Positions 18,438-26,605 of a stretch of DNA of 64,000 nucleotides are shown in pieces. How positions within the stretch are numbered: position 1 is the stretch's first letter; the number at the start of each line of letters is the position of its first letter. Under the pieces are notes generated by a model. It was not told the DNA's origin, searched no databases, and saw nothing but the letters and a program-made list of their open reading frames with translations. Source of the DNA: Candidimonas sp. SYP-B2681 (GTDB lineage: Bacteria > Pseudomonadota > Gammaproteobacteria > Burkholderiales > Burkholderiaceae_B); the NCBI RefSeq assembly GCF_003971065.1, contig NZ_RYDV01000005.1, positions 248,001 to 312,000 of the forward strand, written 5' to 3'. Made by a program: the position numbers and the translations under genes.

Positions 18438-19946
18438 TCAGGAGGCTTGGCTGAGCAGATACTGAACCAATAGTGGCACTGGTCGACCTGATGCTCCTTT
18501 ATCGTTGCCACTGCGCCATGCCGTTCCGGCGATATCGAGATGCGCCCACGGATATGCGCGAGTGAAGCGCGACAGAAAGCAGGCGGCCGTAATAGAGCCG
18601 GCTGGCGGGCCCCCAATATTTGCCATATCGGCGAAGTTCGACCGGAGCTGTTCTTGATAGGCCTCGTCAAGAGGCATGCGCCAGGCGGTATCCTGAGTTT
18701 CGCGTCCGGCTTGCAGCAGGCTCTCGGCCAGCGCGTCGTTGGTGCTGAAGAGACCGGTGTTAATGTGTCCCAATGCCACCACACATGCACCGGTAAGGGT
18801 AGCGATATCAATCACTGCTGCCGGTTTGAAGCGTTCTGCGTAAGTCAGTGCATCGCACAGGACGAGTCGGCCTTCGGCGTCTGTGTTGAGGATTTCGATG
18901 GTTTTTCCCGACATGCTGGTGACCACGTCACCAGGCTTGTTGGCCCGGCCGCTAGGCAGGTTTTCACAAGACGGGATCAGGCCGATGACTTCACGCCCGA
19001 GCTCGAGTTCGGCGACGGCACGCAAGGTGCCGAGCACACTGGCCGCACCGCACATGTCGTATTTCATTTCGTCCATATGGGCGGCGGGTTTGATGGAAAT
19101 TCCGCCGGCATCAAAGGTGATGCCTTTACCCACCAGCACAATGGGAGCCTTGCGGTTTTTCGCTGCAGGTTTGGCCCCGGTTGGTGTATACCTAAGGACG
19201 ATGAAAGCGGGCGGCTCGTACGAGCCGCGTGCCACGGATAAGAAAGATCCCATCTTGAGGGCTTCGATCTCTTTCGTTCCCAGCACCTCGGCTTTCAGTG
19301 TCTTGAATTCCTTGGCAAGTTTTTTTGCGGTATTGCCGAGGTAGGTCGGTGTACAAATATTTGGCGGCAAATCGCCAAGCAAACGCGTCAGGTTCATGCC
19401 GTTAGCGATGGCCTGGCCTTCACGCAAGCCGATTTGCGCCTCGGTTGCCTGGGTGCGGTTGATCCATACCGAGATCTTTTTTAACTTGGGGGCTGGCTCG
19501 TGATCTACCTTGCTTAACGTAGCATTGTATTGGTAGGTGGCACGTCCGGTTACCATTGCAGTGGCGCGAGTGCGTGCGCGCAGCGTAGAATTGCCGCATT
19601 CGATCGAAGCAAGCGTGGACACGGCTTCCGGGACGCTGGCTTTAACGCAATAATTGGCGAATGTCAGCTCGCCAGCAATGTGAGCGGCGGCGTTATACCG
19701 ATCTTGCTTGCCCAAGCCGACTAGAATGATGCGTGTGGCACTTACACCTGGCAAGTTTCTTAGTACCAGATGCGTATTGGCCTTGGCCTTGAATTCAGTT
19801 TTCAGAACATCGCGCAGGGCTCCGTTACTGGCGCGGTCTAGGGTATCGGCCGACGGACTTAAGATTCCGTCGGCGAACACGCCCACCGCCAGTGCGGCGG
19901 TTTTGATTTGATGCAAAGAGGCTGTAGTCTGTGTGCTAAATTCCAT
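18438..19946 (-). CDS. pepA: leucyl aminopeptidase
   Basis: A 502-residue M17 metallopeptidase that releases N-terminal residues from peptides; in E. coli it also binds DNA. The two-metal site is shown by VGKGITFDAGGISIKP and the NTDAEGRLVLCDAL signature near residue 347. Length is normal. It is divergent from lptF across 55 bp, an arrangement common in proteobacteria, and holC follows on the same strand. Confidence 0.96.
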   Translation of the reverse strand: MEFSTQTTASLHQIKTAALAVGVFADGILSPSADTLDRASNGALRDVLKTEFKAKANTHLVLRNLPGVSATRIILVGLGKQDRYNAAAHIAGELTFANYCVKASVPEAVSTLASIECGNSTLRARTRATAMVTGRATYQYNATLSKVDHEPAPKLKKISVWINRTQATEAQIGLREGQAIANGMNLTRLLGDLPPNICTPTYLGNTAKKLAKEFKTLKAEVLGTKEIEALKMGSFLSVARGSYEPPAFIVLRYTPTGAKPAAKNRKAPIVLVGKGITFDAGGISIKPAAHMDEMKYDMCGAASVLGTLRAVAELELGREVIGLIPSCENLPSGRANKPGDVVTSMSGKTIEILNTDAEGRLVLCDALTYAERFKPAAVIDIATLTGACVVALGHINTGLFSTNDALAESLLQAGRETQDTAWRMPLDEAYQEQLRSNFADMANIGGPPAGSITAACFLSRFTRAYPWAHLDIAGTAWRSGNDKGASGRPVPLLVQYLLSQAS

Positions 19947-20001
19947 TCGAATTTCCCGAAAGTGTCCATAGGATGCTGACGATTATCCCGCATATTCTCT
20001 C

Positions 20002-21114
20002 ATGTCACTATTCAAACGTTCTGTAGTCTCCGAAATCCTCAGTCACGCCGGTGTCGTATTCTCTACATTGCTTGTCGTTTGGCTTAGTGTCCTGCTGGTG
20101 CGGCTTCTTGGCGAGGCCGCCAACGGCGCCATCGGCTCAGATGTGGTGTTCGGTCTGGCGACCTTTTCCAGCATTACAGCGCTACCTGTGATTTTGGCGG
20201 TTTCAGTGTTCATCGCGGTACTAACCACCATCACCCGCAACTTTCGGGAATCGGAAATGGTAGTGTGGTTCGCCAGCGGTTTATCGCTCAAGGACTGGGT
20301 CGGCCCGGTGTTGCGGTGCGCCGTACCCGTGGCGGTGTTGATTGCCATGCTGACTCTTGTGGCGTCTCCGTGGGCCTATCGTCAAATCAGCGAATACCGG
20401 CAGCGCTACGAGCAACGCTCCGACCTTTCTAAAGTCACCGCTGGGCAGTTTATCGAAACCGAAGATGGCGCGAGGGTGTTTTTTGCCGAAGAACCAACCG
20501 AACCGGGGCAGGAGATGGGCAACGTTGTTGCGCGCGTGGTCGACCCGGAATGGCTAAGTGTTATCACGGCCCAGAGCGCCAGCATTCAGAACGAAACGAA
20601 CGGTGATCGGTTTCTCGTGCTGAGCGATGGCCATCGCTACGACCTTAAGCCCGGCAAGCCGGACTTCCGTCTGTTTGATTTTGACCGCTATGGCTTCCGT
20701 CTGGAGAGCAAAGCGGGCGCAAATTCAGCCGCCATGGTGCGCGAGCAGGCCGAGAGGCAGATCAAAGCCCGGCCAACTATGCAGTTATTTTCAGACAATA
20801 CCGACAACGCACGGTCGCAGATCATGTGGCGCATTGCTTTGCCGCTCGCGGCCCTTAACTTGGCGCTCTTGGCCATACCCTTGGGTGCCGTCAATCCGCG
20901 CCTGGGGCGTTCAGGGGACTTGCTCATTGCAGGTTTGGTAGGCCTTCTGTATATGAACCTGATCAACCTTTCTCGTGGCTGGATAGGTAATGGGCAAGTG
21001 CCTTTCGGTGTGGGGGTATGGCTCGTGCATGCAGTGTTTACGGGGTTGATGGCCTATATGATGTGGCGCAAGCTTCGGGTCAAGGCGCCCAAGACGCCCA
21101 AAAGCGCTGCTTGA
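20002..21114 (+). CDS. lptF: LPS export permease LptF
   Basis: LptF is one of two related membrane subunits of the LptB2FG transporter that extracts LPS from the inner membrane. The 370-residue protein has the expected layout: three N-terminal membrane helices (starting in about residues 1-120), a large periplasmic beta-jellyroll domain (about 130-265) and three C-terminal helices. The KRSVVSEILSHAGVVF start is typical. Its usual partner lptG does not follow; the next gene is a convergent LysR regulator 32 bp away. Confidence 0.95.
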   Translation: MSLFKRSVVSEILSHAGVVFSTLLVVWLSVLLVRLLGEAANGAIGSDVVFGLATFSSITALPVILAVSVFIAVLTTITRNFRESEMVVWFASGLSLKDWVGPVLRCAVPVAVLIAMLTLVASPWAYRQISEYRQRYEQRSDLSKVTAGQFIETEDGARVFFAEEPTEPGQEMGNVVARVVDPEWLSVITAQSASIQNETNGDRFLVLSDGHRYDLKPGKPDFRLFDFDRYGFRLESKAGANSAAMVREQAERQIKARPTMQLFSDNTDNARSQIMWRIALPLAALNLALLAIPLGAVNPRLGRSGDLLIAGLVGLLYMNLINLSRGWIGNGQVPFGVGVWLVHAVFTGLMAYMMWRKLRVKAPKTPKSAA

Positions 21115-21145
21115 CGCGCTGCAGTCCATTTGCGGTGTGGCCCAA

Positions 21146-22066
21146 TCAGGCAAGATACTGCAATACCGAGCCATCTCCTTTTAAAAGAGGTTCATTTAGC
21201 TGGACGGATCTTTTCAAGAAATCCCACAGCGCCATGACGCGTCTGGATTGGCGAAGGTCTTCATGGCAATACATCCAGAAACTTCGTGTCAAGGTAATGT
21301 CTTGTTCCAGTATCGCGATAAGACGAGGGTCCTGGGACGCCATGAAGCAGGGCAAGATGGCCAGGGACTGACCCTGAAGTGCCGCGTGGCACTGAGCAAT
21401 CACGCTGGTGCTTTTAAAGATAACCCGATTAGCGGCGACGATGTCTTCAAGATAGCGAAGCCGGTCGCTAAATAGCAGTTCTTCAACGTAACCTATAAAG
21501 GTATGGTCGGCGAGATCCGCCTTGCTTTGTATGGGCGGATGGTTATCCAGGTAATCTGCTGTCCCGTACAGCTTGAGCGAATAGTCGATTAACTTCGTAC
21601 AAAGATAGGGTCCCCTCTGCGGACGCTCCAACGATATAACGATATCCGCCTCTCGTTTCGACAAACTGATAAATCGTGGCACCGGCATGATATCTAGCGT
21701 AATCGCAGGAAAGCGGCGCTGAAAGTCCGTCATCAGGGGGGCAAGCACATAATTGCCAAACCCTTCGGTCGATCCGACGCGCAAATGTCCCGACAGGGTC
21801 TGCGACTGACCCGAGACATCTTCGCGAGCGGAGAGCAGAGTGCTTTCGATTTGTTCCGCGTAGACGAAAAAGCGCGTGCCTTCTTCGGTAAGGGTGAACC
21901 CCGTGGACTTGGACTTATTGAACAGAACCGCTTCAAGTTCCTCTTCCAACGCATGGATGCGTCGAGAGACGGTGGTGTGCTGAACCCCCAGGCGCAATGC
22001 GGCTGCACTGACGCGTTGAGTGCGAGCGACTTCAAGGAAATAGCGTATTCCGTCCCAATCAAGCAT
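21146..22066 (-). CDS. LysR-family transcriptional regulator
   Basis: A 306-residue regulator with an N-terminal winged helix-turn-helix (about residues 4-62, including the AAALRLGVQHTTVSRRI recognition region) and a C-terminal effector-binding domain from about 90. The LysR branch with the LDWDGIRYFLEVA start is typical of regulators of neighbouring catabolic genes. It is divergent from the binding protein/mmsA genes across about 180 bp, so these are likely targets. Two TGTGCA motifs 21 bp apart (22074, 22095) lie in the shared region. The effector is unknown. Confidence 0.9.
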   Translation of the reverse strand: MLDWDGIRYFLEVARTQRVSAAALRLGVQHTTVSRRIHALEEELEAVLFNKSKSTGFTLTEEGTRFFVYAEQIESTLLSAREDVSGQSQTLSGHLRVGSTEGFGNYVLAPLMTDFQRRFPAITLDIMPVPRFISLSKREADIVISLERPQRGPYLCTKLIDYSLKLYGTADYLDNHPPIQSKADLADHTFIGYVEELLFSDRLRYLEDIVAANRVIFKSTSVIAQCHAALQGQSLAILPCFMASQDPRLIAILEQDITLTRSFWMYCHEDLRQSRRVMALWDFLKRSVQLNEPLLKGDGSVLQYLA

Positions 22067-22126
22067 AGGCTATTGTGCATTTATTAGCATCCAATGTGCA
22101 AATATTTTGATGGAATTAAGTTTTTT

Positions 22127-22153
22127 ACACAACTACACTCGTTAGAGTCGTGT
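22127..22153. promoter_or_regulatory. candidate activator site (inverted repeat)
   Basis: ACACAACT (22127-22134) and AGTCGTGT (22146-22153) match in 7 of 8 positions as an inverted repeat with an 11-bp spacer. It lies about 20 bp upstream of the sigma-54-like promoter, so it could be an enhancer or LysR site. The assignment is by position and symmetry only. Confidence 0.4.
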
Positions 22154-22172
22154 GGCCGATACCATGTAGCGG

Positions 22173-22187
22173 TGGCACATGTTTTGC
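22173..22187 (+). promoter_or_regulatory. sigma-54 (RpoN) promoter
   Basis: TGGCAC is followed five bases later by TTGC, giving the -24 GG and -12 GC pairs with exactly ten bases between them, the strict sigma-54 spacing. It reads toward the binding-protein gene whose start is at 22244; the predicted start of transcription is near 22199. The match to the consensus is close, but chance occurrence cannot be excluded by eye. Confidence 0.65.
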
Positions 22188-22243
22188 GCCCATGCCTATA
22201 GTGCCTTGCTGCATAAAAATTATAAATACATCGGAGACAATTA

Positions 22244-23455
22244 ATGAACAAATTCACGTTGTCACTTATGGCCGGCCTTTGTGCCGCCATTGCGGGAGCT
22301 GCCCAGGCCAAGGGTCCGCCGGTAAAAATAGGCGTACTTACCGATATGTCGGGAACGTATGCATCGATGGGCGGACCAGGATCGGTTGCGGCGGCTCAGC
22401 TTGCTATTAATGACTGCCTCGCTGCAGAGTGCAAGGGCATGGATATTTCACTCTTGTCGGCCGACAACCAAAACAAGGCGGATGTGGGTGCGGCCAAAGC
22501 GCGTGAATGGTTCGATCGTGACGGTGTAAGCGCCATTGCCGACCTTACAAACTCCGCAGTGGCGCTGGCGGTGCAAGGCATAGCCAAAGAGAAAAACAAA
22601 GTGGTGTTGTTCTCCGGGCCTGCAACCACCGGCCTGACCAATGATAACTGCTCACCCGTTGGCTTTCACTGGATGTTCGACGTGTATTCGCAGTCCGTCG
22701 GCGGCGTCAAAGCCATGGTCGATAAGGGCGGCAAGTCGTGGTTTTTTGTGACGGTCGACTATGCGTTCGGGCACTCTCTCCAAAAGGGTGCTCAAGACAT
22801 GGTCAAGGAACTTGGTGGGTCGGTGGTGGGCTCTGTACTGCACCCGCTCAATGTTGCCGACTTCGCCTCGTATCTTCTACAGGCCCAGAGCTCCAAGGCC
22901 CAAGTGGTCGCGTTGGCCAACGGCGGAGCCGATGTCGTCAACGCCATCAAGCAGGCTCGTGAATTCGGCATTGTTTCGGGAGGCCAACGTTTGGCCTCTT
23001 TGCTGATATTCCTGTCCGACCTGCGAGCCTTGGGGCTCGAGAACGCGCAAGGGTTGACCTATGTTGATGGCTTTTACTGGGATTTCGACGAAGGCACACG
23101 TGCATGGTCGAGGCAATTCGCAGGAGCTTTCAAGGGTCAGAAGCCCACAATGACGCACGCGGGTGTGTACTCCAGTGTCAGGCACTATTTAAAAGCGGTG
23201 GCGGCCTCACAGTCAGTGCAAGGTGATGTAGTGGCGGCCAAAATGCGCGAAATTCCTATCCAGGATCCCATCATGCATAACGCCTCCATACGCCCTGACG
23301 GACGGGTTATTCACGATATGTATTTGTACGAGGTGAAAACGCCGGCCGAGTCCAAGAACGAATGGGATTTGTCTAAGCTGGTGGCCACGATTCCCGCCGC
23401 GGAAGCGTTTCAACCGTTGGCCACGTCCACGTGCCCCTTAGTCAAGAAAAGTTGA
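22244..23455 (+). CDS. ABC-type substrate-binding protein, Leu/Ile/Val-binding family
   Basis: A 403-residue secreted protein. A signal peptide ends at AGAAQA near residue 22. The mature start PPVKIGVLTDMSGTYASMGGPGSVAAAQLA is the periplasmic binding fold of the branched-chain amino-acid receptor family. Such proteins deliver amino acids, short acids or aromatic acids to permeases, but no permease or ATPase is nearby. It is followed 36 bp later by mmsA, so a link to valine or short-chain acid breakdown is likely. The ligand cannot be read from the sequence. Confidence 0.9.
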   Translation: MNKFTLSLMAGLCAAIAGAAQAKGPPVKIGVLTDMSGTYASMGGPGSVAAAQLAINDCLAAECKGMDISLLSADNQNKADVGAAKAREWFDRDGVSAIADLTNSAVALAVQGIAKEKNKVVLFSGPATTGLTNDNCSPVGFHWMFDVYSQSVGGVKAMVDKGGKSWFFVTVDYAFGHSLQKGAQDMVKELGGSVVGSVLHPLNVADFASYLLQAQSSKAQVVALANGGADVVNAIKQAREFGIVSGGQRLASLLIFLSDLRALGLENAQGLTYVDGFYWDFDEGTRAWSRQFAGAFKGQKPTMTHAGVYSSVRHYLKAVAASQSVQGDVVAAKMREIPIQDPIMHNASIRPDGRVIHDMYLYEVKTPAESKNEWDLSKLVATIPAAEAFQPLATSTCPLVKKS

Positions 23456-23491
23456 TTTATTTCGCATCATGAATGCGCCAAGGAGACCTTG

Positions 23492-25003
23492 ATGAGTGCA
23501 GTTCCTCGTACCAGTGCAGCGCCACGTATCCCGCTACTTATCGGCGGTAAGTTAATGCAATCCCAAACCACTGAATGGCGGGATGTGATCAATCCCGCGA
23601 CTCAGGAAATTATTGCGCAAGTCCCCTTCGCAACCAAAGAAGAACTGGATCTGGCAGTAGCTAACTCAAAAGAGGCCTTCAAAACCTGGAGGGAAGCCAG
23701 CCAAGGTACACGTATGCGCGTCATGCTGAACCTGCAGAAATTGGTGCGTGACAACACTGCTGCCCTTGCGAAGTCAATATCTCTGGAGCACGGAAAGACC
23801 TTGCCCGACGCCGAAGGCGAAGTAGGGCGCGGCCTGGAGGTTATCGAGCACGCGTGCTCCATTGCCTCTTTGCAGCTCGGAGAATATGCTGAAAATGCAG
23901 CGAGCGGTATCGACGTCTATACGCTGATCCAGCCTTTAGGTGTAGTGGCGGGCATCACGGCCTTCAATTTTCCCATCATGTTGCCGTGCTTCATGTTTCC
24001 CTTGGCTATCGCCACCGGCAATACCTTTATCCTGAAGCCTTCCGAGCAAGATCCAAGCTCATCGCTTATGTTGGCGAAGCTGGCTCTTGAGGCCGGTTTT
24101 CCCCCAGGTGTCTTAAACGTTGTACATGGCGGTCCAGATATCGCCAACGCACTGTGCGATCACCCCGATATCAAGGCAATTTCTTTTATCGGTTCTACCC
24201 ACGTCGGTACCCAGATTTACCATCGTGCGTCCAAGGCCGGCAAGCGGTGCCAGGCCATGATGGGCGCCAAGAACCATTGCGTCATATTGCCTGACGCAGA
24301 TCGTGAGGTCGCATTGAATCAATTGGTAGGCGCCGCCTTCGGTGCTGCAGGCCAACGTTGTATGGCAACCTCGGTGGCGGTACTGGTGGGCGAGGCGCGC
24401 AACTGGCTTCCGGATTTTGTAGAACGTGCCAAGAAACTCAAGGTCAATGTTGGTTCGGATCGTCAGGCCGACTTAGGTCCCCTGGTTTCAACGAACGCCA
24501 AGAAACGTGTTGAGGGCTTGATTGCAAAGGGCATCGAAGAGGGTGCCGAGTTACTGCTGGACGGTCGGGACTTGACGGTATCAGGGTACGAAAAAGGCAA
24601 TTTTGTGGGCCCCACCGTTTTCAGTGGGGTGAAGGCCAACATGACCGTCTACACCGAGGAAATATTCGGACCGGTGCTCTGTGTCGTCGGCGTGGATACA
24701 CTGGAAGACGCCGTAGAGTTCATCAATGCAAATCCCAATGGCAACGGTGTGGCGCTATTTACGCAGGATGGGGGCGCAGCGCGATATTTTCAACATAATG
24801 TTGATGTCGGCCAAGTGGGCATCAATATTCCTATTCCGGTTCCCGTAGCGTGGTTCAGCTTCACCGGTTCTCGCGGTTCCAAGTTGGGAGACTCCGGGCC
24901 TAACGGGAAACAGGCGGTCAACTTCTGGACCCAGACGAAAACGATCACGGCGCGCTGGTCGGCCCACGCTTCAGGGGTGAACACCACGATCTCGATGAAG
25001 TAA
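23492..25003 (+). CDS. mmsA: methylmalonate-semialdehyde dehydrogenase (CoA-acylating)
   Basis: A 503-residue aldehyde dehydrogenase superfamily enzyme that turns methylmalonate or malonate semialdehyde into propionyl- or acetyl-CoA in valine, inositol and beta-alanine breakdown. The catalytic cysteine lies in GAAGQRCMATS, with the MGAKNHCVILPDAD segment typical of MmsA and not other dehydrogenases. The ATG at 23492 lies six bases after AAGGAG. It follows the binding protein and probably shares its promoter. The enzyme needs no mmsB partner, and none is seen here. Confidence 0.93.
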   Translation: MSAVPRTSAAPRIPLLIGGKLMQSQTTEWRDVINPATQEIIAQVPFATKEELDLAVANSKEAFKTWREASQGTRMRVMLNLQKLVRDNTAALAKSISLEHGKTLPDAEGEVGRGLEVIEHACSIASLQLGEYAENAASGIDVYTLIQPLGVVAGITAFNFPIMLPCFMFPLAIATGNTFILKPSEQDPSSSLMLAKLALEAGFPPGVLNVVHGGPDIANALCDHPDIKAISFIGSTHVGTQIYHRASKAGKRCQAMMGAKNHCVILPDADREVALNQLVGAAFGAAGQRCMATSVAVLVGEARNWLPDFVERAKKLKVNVGSDRQADLGPLVSTNAKKRVEGLIAKGIEEGAELLLDGRDLTVSGYEKGNFVGPTVFSGVKANMTVYTEEIFGPVLCVVGVDTLEDAVEFINANPNGNGVALFTQDGGAARYFQHNVDVGQVGINIPIPVPVAWFSFTGSRGSKLGDSGPNGKQAVNFWTQTKTITARWSAHASGVNTTISMK

Positions 25004-25044
25004 GCTTATAACCAAAAAGAATATGTTTTAATTTCTTTATTCCA

Positions 25045-25050
25045 TATAAT
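25045..25050 (+). promoter_or_regulatory. -10 box for the CysB-like gene
   Basis: A perfect TATAAT hexamer at 25045-25050, 26 bp before the start codon. Its last bases are also the first bases of the terminator's left arm. The -35 region (around 25022) is poor, so an activator may be needed. Confidence 0.6.
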
Positions 25051-25076
25051 AGCCCTTCCTATAGGGCTATTTTTTT
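25049..25076 (+). terminator. intrinsic terminator after mmsA, abutting the next start codon
   Basis: ATAGCCCT (25049-25056) pairs with AGGGCTAT (25063-25070), followed by six T residues ending immediately at the next gene's ATG. It should stop transcripts from mmsA. Confidence 0.85.
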
Positions 25077-26027
25077 ATGAATCTGCAGCAATTTCGCTTC
25101 GTGCGCGAAACCATCCGTCGCAATTTCAACCTGACAGAAGCTGCCCGGACCTTATATACCTCGCAACCGGGTGTCTCCAAGGCGATTATTGAATTCGAGG
25201 ACGAACTAGGCCTCAAAATTTTCGAACGTCATGGAAAACGAATAAAGGGTCTGACCAAGCCTGGCCACGTTGTCGCGCAGGTTATCGATCGCATCATGCG
25301 AGAAGTCGATAACCTGAAGAAAGTCAGCGACGAGTTTGCGCGCCGCGACGAGGGTGGCCTGGTGATTGCCTGCACGCACGCACAAGCGCGATACATTTTG
25401 CCGAAAGTCATACCGGCCTTTAGGGAACGCTTCCCAAAAGTCAGGGTTTCGTTGGCAGAGGGTAGTCCCCCGCACCTCGCCCAAATGGTATTGCACGAGC
25501 AAGCAGATGTGGCGATCGCCACCGAAACTCTCGCCTATACACCGGGTTTGGCGGCCTTGCCGGTGTATTCATGGGAGCACATCATTGTCGTTCGTCCGGA
25601 TCATCCTTTGGCGGAGCTCACTTCCAGTGCAGCCAAAGTGATATCGCTGGAACAATTAGCGGAGTACCCCATTGTCACCTACGACCATGCGTTTTCTGGG
25701 CGCAGCACCATTGACGACGTCTTTGCCAAAAACAATATTCGCCCAGACATCGTTCTTGAGGCTATTGACGCTGATGTGATCAAGACATATGTCGACGTCG
25801 GTCTGGGTATTGGGATCATCGCCGGTATGGCCTTTGACCCTCGCCGCGACAAAGGATTGGTCGGCCTTCCGGCAGGCCATCTGTTTGGTACCCACGTCAC
25901 TCGCGTAGCGGTGAAGTCGGGCGTGTTTCTGCGCGATTATGTCTTCGTCCTGCTGGAGATGCTTTCAGCTGCGTTGACGCGCGACGTCGTCCTGGCAGCC
26001 ATTGAGAAGAGTCCCAAAATAGACTGA
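25077..26027 (+). CDS. CysB-like LysR transcriptional regulator
   Basis: A 316-residue protein starting MNLQQFRFVRETIRRNFNLTEAARTLYTSQPGVSKAI, the signature of the CysB/Cbl branch of the LysR family. CysB activates sulfur-assimilation genes with N-acetylserine as effector; Cbl-type members respond to adenylyl sulfate. The recognition helix is about residues 19-40, and an effector domain follows. No sulfur-assimilation genes are beside it. The start codon abuts a terminator's T tract; the only Shine-Dalgarno-like bases are AGGG ten bases upstream. Confidence 0.9.
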   Translation: MNLQQFRFVRETIRRNFNLTEAARTLYTSQPGVSKAIIEFEDELGLKIFERHGKRIKGLTKPGHVVAQVIDRIMREVDNLKKVSDEFARRDEGGLVIACTHAQARYILPKVIPAFRERFPKVRVSLAEGSPPHLAQMVLHEQADVAIATETLAYTPGLAALPVYSWEHIIVVRPDHPLAELTSSAAKVISLEQLAEYPIVTYDHAFSGRSTIDDVFAKNNIRPDIVLEAIDADVIKTYVDVGLGIGIIAGMAFDPRRDKGLVGLPAGHLFGTHVTRVAVKSGVFLRDYVFVLLEMLSAALTRDVVLAAIEKSPKID

Positions 26028-26106
26028 TCAAATAAGGAACAACGACAACGTTGCCTTGCCGTAGATGTCCGCTTACCGTTGCTCGCGAAATATAAGGTGG
26101 CCATCA

Positions 26107-26135
26107 TTGACATCGATAATAAGAATGATTATCGT
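26107..26135 (+). promoter_or_regulatory. sigma-70 promoter of the DUF2325 gene
   Basis: A perfect TTGACA -35 at 26107-26112 and a TATCGT -10 at 26130-26135 with a 17-bp spacer, placing the start of transcription near 26142, about 21 bp before the gene's ATG. Confidence 0.75.
26115..26133. promoter_or_regulatory. Fur box
   Basis: GATAATAAGAATGATTATC matches the 19-bp Fur consensus in 16 of 19 positions and has perfect GATAAT/ATTATC outer arms. It lies between the -35 and -10 boxes, which is a classic repression site. The downstream gene is expected to be induced under iron limitation. Confidence 0.85.
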
Positions 26136-26162
26136 TACGGTACAGAAAACATTGGAGCCGTC

Positions 26163-26561
26163 ATGTCTGAACTTGTCAGTGCCGTCGTCGTAGGGGCCGA
26201 CCGTCTCGGTAATATTCCCGATCTGCTGAAAGGCCACAATATTGCCATCAGGCAGCATATCAGCGGTCGCGATCCTTCACACCAAAAAAAGACGTTGCAG
26301 CTGCCATCTGGCACAGAGCTGCTCATTCTACTAACCGATTTCTTAGGTCACAACGTAATGAAGACGTTCCGTGCGGCAGCGCAACGGTCCGGTATACGAG
26401 TATTGGCATGCCGCCGCTCGATATGCAGCATGAAGCAAGCATTGAATCAATGCGGCTACTGTGAAGCCTGCCCTGTTGAACAAAAGGATAATGCGCATCC
26501 GCTGCGGTTTATTGCAAATGGTGGCAAGGGATACCCAAATGACAGGCGAGAGCCCAACTAA
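26163..26561 (+). CDS. DUF2325 domain protein, Fur-regulated
   Basis: A 132-residue protein starting VSAVVVGADRLGNIPDLL, the DUF2325 pattern, a Rossmann-like fold of unknown function. The ATG at 26163 is set by a GGAG site five bases upstream; the frame is open further but crosses the promoter. Five cysteines in the C-terminal half are spaced CX4C-X8-CX2CX2C (in CRRSIC...CGYCEACP), suggesting a metal or iron-sulfur site. Together with the Fur box this points to a role in iron or metal homeostasis. No partner gene is evident. Confidence 0.85.
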   Translation: MSELVSAVVVGADRLGNIPDLLKGHNIAIRQHISGRDPSHQKKTLQLPSGTELLILLTDFLGHNVMKTFRAAAQRSGIRVLACRRSICSMKQALNQCGYCEACPVEQKDNAHPLRFIANGGKGYPNDRREPN

Positions 26562-26568
26562 CGAAAAG

Positions 26569-26592
26569 GGGCGCCTGCTTTTTCAGACGCCC
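26569..26592. terminator. intrinsic terminator between convergent genes
   Basis: GGGCGCCTG and CAGACGCCC pair with one mismatch around a short T-rich loop. On the minus strand the stem is followed by four T residues, which fits ending the NlpC/P60 gene; it could also serve the DUF2325 gene. Confidence 0.65.
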
Positions 26593-26605
26593 AATGTCAT
26601 TCAGA

